Below are positions 44,525 through 54,350 of a stretch of DNA of 64,000 nt, in pieces; position 1 is the first letter of the stretch; the number at the start of each line of letters is the position of its first letter. Source of the DNA: Sphingopyxis flava. GTDB taxonomy: Bacteria > Pseudomonadota > Alphaproteobacteria > Sphingomonadales > Sphingomonadaceae. The DNA lies in the NCBI RefSeq assembly GCF_900168005.1, contig NZ_FUYP01000004.1, forward strand, positions 166,302 through 230,301, written 5' to 3'. The position numbers and the translations under genes were made by a program. Below the pieces are notes generated by a model that had not been told where the DNA came from, did no database searches, and worked only from the letters and a program-made list of their open reading frames with translations.

Positions 44525-46158
44525 TGGCACCCCTCGGCCTTCGGCGGCAGCGGCGGCGAGGCGAGGCCGACGTTCCAGTTCCAGGGAATATCGCGGGCGG
44601 CGCGGCGGCGGCACACCACGGCTTCATGCAGCGCGGCGGTTCCGGGGAAGAGGTTGTGCGCGGAGCGCGGCTCGTCCGCGAAATGAACGAAACCCCGGTC
44701 GTCGGCATAGTCGGGCCAGTCGGGCGCTCCCCCTGCCTTCGGCTTTGCGTTACGCGCAAAGCTTGCCCAATAATCGCCCATCGCCTGGCTCAGTTTGCGC
44801 TCGGCCAGCGCGTCCGGAATCTTCGGCCACAGCGGCGGGGTCTTGCCAGCTGTTCCGAACACATAAGGCAGCTCGGCTGCGTGAAAGCCATGGAGTCCCC
44901 ATTGCTCCATGGCGGGATAGCCATGATCGAAAATATAGAAATAGGAAGGCTGGTCAAGCGCCGCCTGGTCCGACACCAGCCGCTCGGCGGTCCAGCCATA
45001 CATGGCGTCGCGCGTCGCCGCGAGCATCGAATCATCGATTCGTTTGGCCGGATAGCGCGCGAGGAACGCCTCGGCGAACTCGCCATACCGGGCCCGAATC
45101 TCCCTTTCATAGGCGACCGCGTCCGCGGGAGGCTTCGGGAGCAGAAAGCGCAGTGACCGGATTTCACCGCTGTTGAAGCCGGCCAGGATCGGCACCGGCG
45201 CCTGCTCGCCGCGGTCGAATGTCTCAACGAGCTGGCGCGGCACGATCTTTCCGTCGACCGCCGGGAAGGGGAAATAGCCGACCGTCGGCGGCTTGCTCGC
45301 GATATCTTCGGCCGAGAGGGCGCGCAGCGCCGCAAGATCGGCGGCGCCGAGTTTTTCGGCGAGCGCCACGCCCTGCTCTTCGGCGGGCACCATGCCGTTG
45401 AGCCGCTCGCGAAGGCCGGGCGCGGAGATCATATAGGCGCTCTGGGCAATCGCCTTCGCGAACAGCCCGCGCGCCTGCGGCGCCGCCATCAGATATATGA
45501 CGCTGAGCGCGCCCGCGGATTCGCCCGCGATCGTCACATTCTTCGCATCGCCGCCAAAGGCTCCGATGTTGCGCTTCACCCATTCGAGCGCCGCGATCTG
45601 GTCGAGCAGCCCGTAATTGCCCGACTGATGATCGGGCGATTCGGCGCTCAGCGCCGGATGGGCGAACCAGCCGAACATGCCGAGCCGGTAGTTGATCGAC
45701 ACGACGACCATTCCGCGCTTCGCCAGCGCGTTGCCGTCATAGAGTGGATCGCCGCCCGACCCCGACACCAGCGAGCCGCCGTGAATCCAGACGAAGACCG
45801 GCAGATCCTTTGCCCCCTCAGGCGCCCAGATGTTGAGCGACAGGCAATCCTCGCTCATCGCCGGCAGATCCCAGCTGTAGATGCTGCCCGCGCGCGCCTT
45901 CGGCTGCATGCACGCCGGGCCGAACGCGCTTGCATCGCGCACGCCCTGCCATGGGAGCGCGGGCTGCGGCGGCTTCCAGCGCCCCGCTCCGACCGGCGGC
46001 GCAGCATAGGGAATTCCTTTGAAGACCCGAATGCCGTCCGCCGCCTCCCCCCGCACCTCACCCGCTGGCGCCGCGACGACGGGTCCCGGCGCCGCAGCGG
46101 CCGGGACCGCGAGCAGCGCTGTCAGAAGCAGGACAAGCGAAATGCGGCGAGCGGCCAT
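44521..46158 (-). CDS. Secreted type-B carboxylesterase (copy B)
   Basis: This 545-residue paralogue of esterase A has a signal peptide (LVLLLTALLAVPAAAA). It has the oxyanion HGG near 127-129, the nucleophile Ser214 in GESAGA, and SEDCLSLNIW. It lies 11 bases after the TBDR stop and overlaps the acyl-CoA ligase start, so receptor, esterase and ligase form one transcript. The pairing suggests that an imported ester is cleaved in the periplasm and its acid half is activated in the cytosol. Confidence 0.93.
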   Translation of the reverse strand: MAARRISLVLLLTALLAVPAAAAPGPVVAAPAGEVRGEAADGIRVFKGIPYAAPPVGAGRWKPPQPALPWQGVRDASAFGPACMQPKARAGSIYSWDLPAMSEDCLSLNIWAPEGAKDLPVFVWIHGGSLVSGSGGDPLYDGNALAKRGMVVVSINYRLGMFGWFAHPALSAESPDHQSGNYGLLDQIAALEWVKRNIGAFGGDAKNVTIAGESAGALSVIYLMAAPQARGLFAKAIAQSAYMISAPGLRERLNGMVPAEEQGVALAEKLGAADLAALRALSAEDIASKPPTVGYFPFPAVDGKIVPRQLVETFDRGEQAPVPILAGFNSGEIRSLRFLLPKPPADAVAYEREIRARYGEFAEAFLARYPAKRIDDSMLAATRDAMYGWTAERLVSDQAALDQPSYFYIFDHGYPAMEQWGLHGFHAAELPYVFGTAGKTPPLWPKIPDALAERKLSQAMGDYWASFARNAKPKAGGAPDWPDYADDRGFVHFADEPRSAHNLFPGTAALHEAVVCRRRAARDIPWNWNVGLASPPLPPKAEGCQ

Positions 46159-46169
46159 TGGCTTGCCAG

Positions 46170-48449
46170 TCAGAAGCGATAATCGGCGCGCAGGCCGACA
46201 GTGCGAGGCCGCATCCGGGCATAACGCCCGTCCAGGAAGGCCTCCGGGTGCACGTAGGTGATCTTGCTCGAATCGAAGAGATTCTCGACATAAGCGGTGA
46301 GATTGAGCGGCCCGAGCTTCGTCCCGGCATAAAGGTTCGTATTGGTCCAGGCCTGCGTATAATCATAGGTCGGGCTCGCCGCGTTGGGATTGCCGGGAAC
46401 ATTGGGGAACTGGTTCGGGAAGGAACCGGCGTGCGACACGTTGACCGAGGCGAAAGCGGTCTTTCCGTCACCGATCGGGAAATCATAGCGCAGCGTCCCC
46501 GAGCCCTGGAAGTGCGGCGAGGCGAGCCGCGTTCCGAGCTCGGCGCCCGAAATCGCAGCTTCGGTATCGGTCAGCTTGGTCACCTTGGCGCGGTTGAACG
46601 AGCCGTTCAGCGAAAGGCTGAGCCCCGCGACCGGCCGGGCGACGAATTCGAATTCAAGGCCATAGCTTTCCGCCGCACCGATGTTGGTCGCGAACTGGAC
46701 CGAATCCGAGACGCGGTTCGCCTGTACCTGGATGTCCTTCCAGTCGATATAATAGGCCGCGAGATTTGCGGTGAGGTCGCCATCGAACCAGCGGCCCTTC
46801 AACCCGATCTCATAATTGGTCACGCTGTCGGACTTGGCGCCGTCAGGGATGATGAGGTCGCTGGGGTCGACAACGCTTGCAAGCCCGGCGCGCGCATTGA
46901 CCACCGGGGTGCGGAAGCCCGTGGACACCGTCGCATAGGTGGTAAGGCTGTCGACCGGCTTCCACGACACGCTGGCCTTCCATGAGAGCCGGTTGGCCTT
47001 GACCTTCAAGCCTTCGGCATAGTTGATCGGAACGATCGTTACCGGCAGATTGGAAAGCCCGAGCAGCGCGAGCGTCAGATAATTGCTGTTGTAGCCGCCG
47101 CCGCGCGTGAAGCTTTGCACTTGCGTGCTACCGTAGCGCAGGCCGCCGGTGACCCAGAAGCGGTCGCTGAGATGCGCGGTCACTTCGCCGAAGCCCGCGA
47201 TTTCCTTCTGATCGGTGTAGCTGTTGAAACGCTGATAATATTCGTCGGGCAGGCCGGTCAGACCGCGCGCGTCGAGGAATTCCTGCGTCGAGCGATAGGC
47301 GAAATCGACGGTGCGCCGCTTGTCATAATAGAAGAAGCCGGCGACCCAGTCGATTGGTCCTGAGGTGCGCGAGACAAGCCGCGTCTCCTGAACGAACAGG
47401 TCGTCATAGGCGTATGCGTCGAGCGCAAAGGGAAAGGCCTGCGCGAAGGTGCCTGCAAGATCGACGTAGAAAGAGGCGTCATAGTCCGACAGCGTCGTCG
47501 AGCTGATCAGTTCGGCGAAGTCGAACTCGTAATTGACCGTGACATTATAGTTGGTGAGCTTGCCCTGGAACAGGTCGGGGCGGTCCGAACGGCGCACGAA
47601 CCTGCCGAGCGCCGGGTTGGTCAGCGCCGAATCGGCGGGCTTGCTGTTCTCGTAGGAGGCGAGCAGTTTCACCGTCATTCGGTCGCTCGGGCGCATCAGC
47701 AGGATCGCGCGGCCGCCATAGGCCTCGAGGCTGTTCGAATCCTTGATGCCGGTTCCGATATTGTCGATCCAGCCGTCCTCGTTGCGGTAATAGCCGGTGA
47801 CGCGCAGCCCCAGCTGGTCGGTCATGATCGGCATGTTGATCATCGCGTTGTAGCGCTGGCGCACCGAACTCGATCCGGTGAGACCGATATCAGCGCTCGC
47901 CGAGGCTTCGAAATCGTCGAGGTCGGGGCTTTTGGTGATGATCCGCATCGCGCCCGCAAGCGAGTTCGATCCGAACAGGGTCCCTTGAGGCCCCCGCAGA
48001 AATTCGACGCGTTCGACGTCATAGAGATTGGGGTCGAGAATGGTCGAATTGCCGTTCGCCGAGATCGGCAGCTCGTCGACGTAGATGGCAACCGCACTCT
48101 GGAGGCCGGCGCTGTAACCGTTGGTATTGATCCCGCGGCTGGTGAAATTGTTGAAGTTCTGCGTCGGCCGGTTGACAACGATGCCCGGCGTGTTCTGGGC
48201 GATCCCCTCATAGCCGACGATACCCAGATCATCGAGCTGCTCCTGACCGAAGGCGGTGACGCTGAGCGGCACATCCTGCAGCCGGGCGGTGCGGCGCGTC
48301 GCGGTGACGATGATATCGTTGCCGCCGCGGGGTGCATTTTGTGCGGTGGTTTCGGCCGGTGTATCGGCCTCGCTCGTTTGCGCGAGAGCGGAAACGGGTA
48401 GCGCGAACAGAGCGGCCGCCGATGCGGACGCGAGAAGCTGAACCTTCAT
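46170..48449 (-). CDS. TonB-dependent receptor of the ester island
   Basis: The 759-residue outer-membrane receptor has a signal peptide ending at SALAQTSE. A TonB box (DIIVTATRR) and a plug domain (VPLSVTAFGQEQLDDLGI, RGPQGTLFGSNSLAGAMRI) are followed by a barrel ending in the aromatic ADYRF. Its plug resembles the FecA-like/pesticin receptors that sphingomonads use for aromatic or hydrophobic substrates. It begins the operon TBDR, esterase B, ligase, TetR. Two operator-like sites stand 60-95 bases upstream. Confidence 0.93.
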   Translation of the reverse strand: MKVQLLASASAAALFALPVSALAQTSEADTPAETTAQNAPRGGNDIIVTATRRTARLQDVPLSVTAFGQEQLDDLGIVGYEGIAQNTPGIVVNRPTQNFNNFTSRGINTNGYSAGLQSAVAIYVDELPISANGNSTILDPNLYDVERVEFLRGPQGTLFGSNSLAGAMRIITKSPDLDDFEASASADIGLTGSSSVRQRYNAMINMPIMTDQLGLRVTGYYRNEDGWIDNIGTGIKDSNSLEAYGGRAILLMRPSDRMTVKLLASYENSKPADSALTNPALGRFVRRSDRPDLFQGKLTNYNVTVNYEFDFAELISSTTLSDYDASFYVDLAGTFAQAFPFALDAYAYDDLFVQETRLVSRTSGPIDWVAGFFYYDKRRTVDFAYRSTQEFLDARGLTGLPDEYYQRFNSYTDQKEIAGFGEVTAHLSDRFWVTGGLRYGSTQVQSFTRGGGYNSNYLTLALLGLSNLPVTIVPINYAEGLKVKANRLSWKASVSWKPVDSLTTYATVSTGFRTPVVNARAGLASVVDPSDLIIPDGAKSDSVTNYEIGLKGRWFDGDLTANLAAYYIDWKDIQVQANRVSDSVQFATNIGAAESYGLEFEFVARPVAGLSLSLNGSFNRAKVTKLTDTEAAISGAELGTRLASPHFQGSGTLRYDFPIGDGKTAFASVNVSHAGSFPNQFPNVPGNPNAASPTYDYTQAWTNTNLYAGTKLGPLNLTAYVENLFDSSKITYVHPEAFLDGRYARMRPRTVGLRADYRF

Positions 48450-48508
48450 ATAACTCTCCCTCCCGGGCGGCGCTCTCCGGCACCGCCTCGCCCCCTTGTA
48501 TGAATCAG

Positions 48509-48522
48509 ATTCGCTCGCGAGT
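48509..48522. promoter_or_regulatory. Island operator site 3 (upstream of the TBDR)
   Basis: ATTCGC-TC-GCGAGT fits the pattern ACTCRC-NN-GYGAGT at 11 of 12 fixed positions. It lies 60 bases before the TBDR start. Confidence 0.55.
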
Positions 48523-48530
48523 CAACATTC

Positions 48531-48544
48531 ACTATCATGTGCGT
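48531..48544. promoter_or_regulatory. Weaker island operator site 4, two helical turns from site 3
   Basis: ACTATC-AT-GTGCGT matches the pattern at 9 of 12 positions. Its centre is 22 bases from that of site 3. It lies inside a larger inverted repeat ATTCAC-N10-GTGAAT (48527-48548). Confidence 0.4.
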
Positions 48545-48631
48545 GAATATCTTGCACCCTCTCGGGTCTGCGCCGATTCAAAGGCCTATGCTGGTTTGAC
48601 GGATTGACAGCCAAAGAGGGTTGAAATCGTC

Positions 48632-48644
48632 ATACCAGTTGTAT
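48632..48644. promoter_or_regulatory. GntR operator-like site before the PL6 alginate lyase gene
   Basis: ATAC-CAGTT-GTAT is an inverted repeat. On the other strand it reads ATACAACTGGTAT, similar to sites before the alginate TBDR (56004) and the GntR gene (58958). It lies 44 bases before the PL6 start. Confidence 0.5.
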
Positions 48645-48687
48645 AGTCCAATGCGAGCACAAGAGGTGAACCGGGAGAGAGGGCGCG

Positions 48688-50910
48688 ATGCTGCTGCGGG
48701 CTGTTTTGATGGGGGCGATTTGCGTTTTTGCAATGGAGGCGGCCGAGGCCCGCGAGATACTCGTGGCCGACCAGACCGAGTATAAGGCCGCTGTAAAGAG
48801 CGCGAAGCCCGGCGATTCCATTGTCCTGCGCGATGGCGAATGGCGCGACGCGCAGCTTGTATTCACCGGCACAGGCACTGCCGAGGCGCCGATCACCCTC
48901 ACCGCACAGACCAAGGGCAAAGTGCTGCTCACTGGCGCCTCGAATCTTCGCCTCGGCGGCCGCCACCTTTTGGTCTCCGGACTCGTCTTCAAGCGCGGCG
49001 CCAGTCCGACGCGCGAAGTTATCAGCTTCCGCCGCGATTCGAAGATGCTCGCGAGCAACACACGCATTACCGAGGTCGTCATCGACGGCTTCAGCAAGCC
49101 CGACCGGCGCTCCGAGGATATCTGGGTCGCGATATACGGCACCGACAACCGCGTCGATCACTCGCATTTCGAGGGCAAGACCAATAGCGGGGTCACCCTG
49201 GCGGTGATCCGCAAGCCCGGCGACCCGCTCGATAACCGACACCGCATCGACCATAATTATTTCGGCCCCCGTCCGCCCTTGGGCTCGAACGGCGGCGAGA
49301 CGATCCGCATCGGCACCAGCGAGGAATCGCTGTCCGACAGCCACACGGTCGTCGAGCGCAACATTTTCGACCGCACCAGCGGCGAGGTCGAGATCGTCTC
49401 GGTCAAGTCCGGCGGCAATATCCTTCGTGAGAATCTGGTGCTTTCATCGCAGGGCGCCTTCGTGCTGCGCCACGGCAACGGCAATCTTGTCGAGCGCAAC
49501 ATCTTCCTTGGCAACCATGTGCCCGACAGCGGCGGCATCCGCGTAATCAATCGCGACCAGGTCATACGCTTCAACTATCTGGAAGGGCTCGCGGGCAAGG
49601 ATTTCAAGAGCGCCCTCACCGTGATGAACGGCGTGCCCAATTCGGTGATCAACCGCTACCATCAGGTTTCGAATGCTCTGATCGAGCGTAACTCGATCCT
49701 CGACAGCGCGCGCATCACTCTCGCCGCGGGCGCCGATGCCGAACGCTCGGCGCCGCCGGTCGAAAGCCAGTTCAAGGGCAATCTCGTGAGCGGCGCCAAG
49801 AACACCGACCCCTTCCGCGCCGGGGACGATATCGGTGGCATCACATTTTCGGGCAATGTCGAGGCGGCAGTCGCGCAGCCGCTCGTGACGCGCGGTGTCG
49901 AACAGCGAGAACTCCAGTTCGAGCGCGCCGCCAACGGCCTTCTCTACCCCACCGATCCCGCGCTCGCCAAGGTCGGTGCGCCGCGCGATCTGGTTCCCGT
50001 GAAGCGCGAAGAGGTAGGCGCATCCTGGTATCGACCCGACGCCGCCGAAGCGGACTTCGGCTCCGGTCGCACCGTCGAACTGGCGGCAGGCGCCTCGCTC
50101 GCCGACGCAGTCGGCGCCTCGCGCGCCGGAGATAGACTCGCGCTCGCCGGAGGCGCCTATGAGGTGGTCTCGCCGGTTGTGGTCCGACACAGGCTGACCA
50201 TCGCGGGACAGGCGGGCGCGGCGCCGGTCGTCCACGTCGCGAGCGGCGCCTTTGTCCGGATCGAGGCGGGCGGAGGTCTGCGCCTGGCCGACCTGACGCT
50301 CGATGCGCGCGGTGCGAGCGCCGACGCGGCGCTGATTGCGGTAGCGCCCGAGGTGGCGCCCAATTACGAAATCGAGATGAAGGGCGTGTCGGTCCGCGGC
50401 CCTGGCAAGGCGGCGCGGCTCGACGGCATCGTCATGGCCCCCGGCACCTTCGCGAACGCGATCGAGCTTCTCGGCAGCAGCTTTTCCGACATGAGCGGTG
50501 CGGTTGTGCTGGGCACGGGAGAACAGGAGCCCAAGGGCTGGTACCCGGTTGAACGGCTCGAGATTGGCGGGAGCAGCTTTGCGCGGGTCGGTCTCGTGGC
50601 CGATCTTCTGCGCAAGGGCACCGACGAAAGCACCTTCGGCCCTTATTTTTCAATGACAGGATCGAACGTGTCAAACAGCGGCGCGGGCGGTGCTTCGCTC
50701 CGCCTAACGGGGGTGCAGCACAGCGAAATTCTCGGTAACAGCTTCGAGAAGTCAGCGCCGCTCGTCGTCGTCCACACGGTCGGCAAACCTCACACGCGCA
50801 TCAGCGGCAACGCCTTTCGCGCCACCCCCGCGCCGCGCATCGAGGAACTGGTCTACAAGGGGCCGCTGCGCGCCATACTCGCGGGCAATCTCACGGATGG
50901 CCGCCCATGA
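48688..50910 (+). CDS. PL6 alginate lyase (two-domain, AlyGC-like), exported
   Basis: This enzyme cleaves alginate by beta-elimination. The 740-residue protein has a signal peptide (about residues 1-22) and an N-terminal parallel beta-helix of the chondroitinase-B/PL6 family. The catalytic pair Lys240 (VSVKSGGN) and Arg261 (FVLRHGNGN) is spaced 21 residues apart, as in AlyGC (K220/R241). Acidic Ca-binding residues lie in GGETIRIG and GEVEIVSV. The C-terminal half (from about residue 450) is a second beta-helix domain. The stop overlaps the PL17 start (ATGA). Confidence 0.93.
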   Translation: MLLRAVLMGAICVFAMEAAEAREILVADQTEYKAAVKSAKPGDSIVLRDGEWRDAQLVFTGTGTAEAPITLTAQTKGKVLLTGASNLRLGGRHLLVSGLVFKRGASPTREVISFRRDSKMLASNTRITEVVIDGFSKPDRRSEDIWVAIYGTDNRVDHSHFEGKTNSGVTLAVIRKPGDPLDNRHRIDHNYFGPRPPLGSNGGETIRIGTSEESLSDSHTVVERNIFDRTSGEVEIVSVKSGGNILRENLVLSSQGAFVLRHGNGNLVERNIFLGNHVPDSGGIRVINRDQVIRFNYLEGLAGKDFKSALTVMNGVPNSVINRYHQVSNALIERNSILDSARITLAAGADAERSAPPVESQFKGNLVSGAKNTDPFRAGDDIGGITFSGNVEAAVAQPLVTRGVEQRELQFERAANGLLYPTDPALAKVGAPRDLVPVKREEVGASWYRPDAAEADFGSGRTVELAAGASLADAVGASRAGDRLALAGGAYEVVSPVVVRHRLTIAGQAGAAPVVHVASGAFVRIEAGGGLRLADLTLDARGASADAALIAVAPEVAPNYEIEMKGVSVRGPGKAARLDGIVMAPGTFANAIELLGSSFSDMSGAVVLGTGEQEPKGWYPVERLEIGGSSFARVGLVADLLRKGTDESTFGPYFSMTGSNVSNSGAGGASLRLTGVQHSEILGNSFEKSAPLVVVHTVGKPHTRISGNAFRATPAPRIEELVYKGPLRAILAGNLTDGRP

Positions 50911-53066
50911 CCCGAACACTCGCGCTACTCCTCGCAGCAAGCGCGTTGCCGCTTGCGGCAGCGCCGGCATCCGGGCAGCCTTCATCCGCGCAGCCGGCCT
51001 ATGCTCCGCTCTTCGCAGCCGAGATTACCGGCGCAAAGCGCGATCTTGACGCCTCAATCAAGGCGGGAATCAACGTGCCGGTGCCCAAGGATCCGGGGGG
51101 CGGCTTCACCCACGAACAGCACAAGCGCAATTACCGGATCATCTTCGAGGGTGGCCAGCTTTACCGGCTCACCGGCGACCGGCGCTATCTCGATCATGTC
51201 CGCGACATGCTGCTCGCCTATGCCGAGCTCTATCCGGCGCTCGGGCCGCACCCCGCCGCAGCAAACCAGGTGCCCGGGCGTCTGTTCTGGCAGAGCCTCA
51301 ACGACAGCGTCTTCCTCGTCAACGCGGTCCAAGGCTATGCCGAGATCCGCAAAGCGCTCTCCGCCGAGGACCGCCGCCGCATTGACGAGGGCGTCATTCG
51401 CCCGATGGCGCGATTCCTCTCCGACGGTTCGCCTCAGGTCATCAATCGCATCCACAATCATGCGACCTGGGCGTGCGCCGGGGTCGGTCTCGCTGGCTAT
51501 CTCCTCGGCGACCGCGATCTGGTCGACAAGGCGCTGATGGGGCTCGACAAGAGCGGAAAGGCGGGCTTCCTGCGCCAGCTTGATCTGCTGTTTTCGCCCG
51601 ACGGCTATTATGCCGAGGGCCCCTACTATCAGCGTTACGCGCTCCAGCCTTTCGTCGTCTTCGCCGCCGCGATCGAAGCGAACGAGCCGCAGCGCAAGAT
51701 TTTCGACTATCGGGACGGCATCGTGCTGAAAGCGGTTCGCACCGCAATCGACGTCACCCATTCGGGTTATTTCATTCCGATCAACGACGCGATGCCCGAC
51801 AAAAGCCTGCGTACCGAAGAACTTTATCATGGCGTTGCGATTGCCTACGCCGCGACGCACGACCCCACCTTCCTGTCGATCGCCGAGTGGCAGGGTCGTA
51901 CGGTCCTCACGCCGGCCGGGCAGATGCTCGCCGCCGATGTCGCTGCGGGAAAAGCAAGACCCTGGCCTTTCACTTCGCGCCTGCTGGGGGACGGTCCCGA
52001 CGGCAAGCAGGGCGCACTCGTTCTCCTGCGCGAGAGTCGCGGAACCAATGGTCCGCTTCTGGTCGCCAAGAACAGCGTGCAGGGCATGGGACACGGCCAC
52101 TTCGACCGCCTCAACTGGCTCTATTATGACGAGACCGGCGCGGTCGTGACCGACTATGGCGCCGCACGCTTCCTCAACGTCGAGGCGAAGCGCGGCGGGC
52201 GCTACCTCCCCGAGAATGACAGCTGGGCGAGCGCGACCGTCGCGCACAACACGCTCGTCGTCGACGAGCAAAGCCAGTTCGGCGGCCAATGGAAGGTGGG
52301 TGAAACGGTACCGACGCGTCAGCTTTCAGCCGGCCTCGACGCCCCGACCCGCTGGTCGATCGCCGAAATTGAAGGCGCATATCCCGGCGTCACCATCCGC
52401 CGCGCGCTCGTTATGCTCAACGTCGACGGCCTTTCAAATCCGCTGATCCTCGATATCCTCCACGGAACTGGCAGCGGCAGGCATCGCTATGACCTGCCGC
52501 TGCATTTTTCGGGACATATCATCGACAGCGACATTGCGTTCGACCAGCATCTGGCCGAGCGGCCGGTGCTGGGAAGCGCCAACGGTTATCAGCATCTATG
52601 GGTCGACGGTGAAGGGACCCGCAACGGCGCGGCGCGCCTCACCTTCATGCAGGACAGCCGCTTTTACTCTTACCACATGGCGCCCCCCAAGGGCGCCCGC
52701 TTCATCCTCGCCGAAAGCGGCGCGAATGATCCCGAATTCAATCTTCGCCGCGAACCCGCGCTGATCCAGCGCGTCGACGGCGCCGCCGCGACGACCTTCG
52801 TCAGCCTGCTCGAACCGCACGGGCGCTATGACGCCTCGTCCGAAGCGGTGGTAGCGAGCAGTTCGCGCATCGGCTCGCTCGCGCACCGGCGCGAGGACGG
52901 CGCCGACATCGTGCTGATCACCTTCGTCGATGGCCAACGCCTTGCCGTCGCGATCGCCGACGACACCTCGGCGGATGCAAGCCACCACGCGACCGTCGCC
53001 GGTCGCAGCCTCGCCTGGACCGGCCCCGTCGGCCGCCTCGACCTCGCCAAGGGAGACGCTCAATGA
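50907..53066 (+). CDS. PL17 oligoalginate lyase, exported
   Basis: This exolytic lyase releases unsaturated uronate from alginate oligomers. The 719-residue protein has a signal peptide (MTRTLALLLAASALPLAAAP) and an N-terminal alpha-barrel with the charge-neutralising Asn184-His185 pair (IHNHATWA). Tyr241 (GPYYQRY) is at the same 57-residue spacing as N201 and Y258 of Alg17C. The C-terminal heparinase II/III-like beta domain contains MGHGHFDRLNW, with the catalytic or Zn-binding His. It is coupled by ATGA overlaps to PL6 before and the MFS carrier after. Confidence 0.94.
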   Translation: MTRTLALLLAASALPLAAAPASGQPSSAQPAYAPLFAAEITGAKRDLDASIKAGINVPVPKDPGGGFTHEQHKRNYRIIFEGGQLYRLTGDRRYLDHVRDMLLAYAELYPALGPHPAAANQVPGRLFWQSLNDSVFLVNAVQGYAEIRKALSAEDRRRIDEGVIRPMARFLSDGSPQVINRIHNHATWACAGVGLAGYLLGDRDLVDKALMGLDKSGKAGFLRQLDLLFSPDGYYAEGPYYQRYALQPFVVFAAAIEANEPQRKIFDYRDGIVLKAVRTAIDVTHSGYFIPINDAMPDKSLRTEELYHGVAIAYAATHDPTFLSIAEWQGRTVLTPAGQMLAADVAAGKARPWPFTSRLLGDGPDGKQGALVLLRESRGTNGPLLVAKNSVQGMGHGHFDRLNWLYYDETGAVVTDYGAARFLNVEAKRGGRYLPENDSWASATVAHNTLVVDEQSQFGGQWKVGETVPTRQLSAGLDAPTRWSIAEIEGAYPGVTIRRALVMLNVDGLSNPLILDILHGTGSGRHRYDLPLHFSGHIIDSDIAFDQHLAERPVLGSANGYQHLWVDGEGTRNGAARLTFMQDSRFYSYHMAPPKGARFILAESGANDPEFNLRREPALIQRVDGAAATTFVSLLEPHGRYDASSEAVVASSSRIGSLAHRREDGADIVLITFVDGQRLAVAIADDTSADASHHATVAGRSLAWTGPVGRLDLAKGDAQ

Positions 53067-54337
53067 AGGGGCATTTGCGCTGGTGCGTGATCGGCCTGAT
53101 CGGCTTTGCCACCGTGATCAACTATATCGACCGCAATGCGCTCGCGGTGATGTGGCCCGAGGTGTCGAAGGATATCGGCGCGACCAAGGAAGACTATGCG
53201 CTCTTGGTGACGATCTTCATGATCGCCTACGCCTTCGGCCAGTCGCTCTTCGGTCGGGTCTTCGACGCAATCGGGACGCGGCTCGGCTTTACAGTCTCGA
53301 TCCTTTTCTGGTCGCTATCGATCGCCGCGCACGCCCTGGTCCGCTCGATGCCGCTGCTCGGCGTTCTGCGCGCAACGCTGGGTGTCAGCGAGGCAGGCAA
53401 CTGGCCTGGCGCCGCCAAGGCGAATGCGCTCTGGTTCCCCTCGCGTGAGCGCGCGCTCGCGCAGGGCATCTTCAATGCCGGAGCGTCTCTTGGCGGCATC
53501 GTATCGGCGCCGCTCGTCGCCCTGCTCTTCGTACAGTTCGGGTGGCGCGGTACCTTTGTGTTCGTCGGCATCCTTGGACTGATCTGGCTCGTGCCGTGGC
53601 TCTGGTTCTACAAGGCTGATCCCGACGCCAACCCGCGTCTCAGCGCCGAGGAACGCGCCTATATTCTCGCCGGCCGTAGCGAGGCTGGCCGCGCCGATGA
53701 CCGGCGTATGCCGCTTGGAGAACTGCTACGCTACCGTCAAAGCTGGGCTGTCATCCTGTCGCGCTTCTTCCTCGATCCGGTCTGGTGGCTGTTTGTGTCA
53801 TGGCTGCCGATCTATCTTGCCGAAACCTTTGGTTTCGATGTCAAGCAGATCGGGCTCTTTGCCTGGGTTCCTTTCGTCGGCGCAATGCTTGGCAGTCTGT
53901 TTGGGGGCTTTCTCGCGGGGCGGATCATCGACCGGGGCGGGAGCGTCCACAAGGCGCGCACGCTCTCAATCGGGATCGGCTGCGCCATCATGCTGCCCGC
54001 CCTGCTCTTCACGATCCGCGCCGCTGACCCGTTGACCGCGGTGCTGCTGATCGCGTGCATCCTCTTCGGATTCCAGATGGCAATCGGCAATATCCAGACG
54101 CTGCCGAGCGACTGGTTCGGCGGCGGCGCCGTTGGCAGCCTCGCGGGGATCAGCGGTACCGCCGCGGTCGCGGGAACGCTGATAACCACCTGGCTTGTGC
54201 CGGTGCTGACGAAAACAAGTTACGCGCCGATTTTCGCGCTGTCGGCCGCGATCGTACCGCTCTCCTTCCTCGCTTTCCGACTGGTCGGCGGCCGCGTCGA
54301 ACCGCTCGCCACCTCATCCCAATCCACCCAAGAATAA
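53063..54337 (+). CDS. MFS transporter for uronates (ExuT-type), alginate locus
   Basis: The 424-residue inner-membrane carrier has 12 segments and resembles hexuronate and sugar-acid symporters: NYIDRNALAVMWPE, ATLGVSEAGNWPGAAKANALWFP and the loop ERALAQGIFNAGASLGGI. It probably imports the unsaturated monouronate (DEH) or short oligomers produced by the lyases. Its ATG overlaps the PL17 stop. Close homologues exist in many alginate loci, but direction and substrate are inferred. Confidence 0.9.
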   Translation: MKGHLRWCVIGLIGFATVINYIDRNALAVMWPEVSKDIGATKEDYALLVTIFMIAYAFGQSLFGRVFDAIGTRLGFTVSILFWSLSIAAHALVRSMPLLGVLRATLGVSEAGNWPGAAKANALWFPSRERALAQGIFNAGASLGGIVSAPLVALLFVQFGWRGTFVFVGILGLIWLVPWLWFYKADPDANPRLSAEERAYILAGRSEAGRADDRRMPLGELLRYRQSWAVILSRFFLDPVWWLFVSWLPIYLAETFGFDVKQIGLFAWVPFVGAMLGSLFGGFLAGRIIDRGGSVHKARTLSIGIGCAIMLPALLFTIRAADPLTAVLLIACILFGFQMAIGNIQTLPSDWFGGGAVGSLAGISGTAAVAGTLITTWLVPVLTKTSYAPIFALSAAIVPLSFLAFRLVGGRVEPLATSSQSTQE

Positions 54338-54350
54338 GGAATTGCATCAC

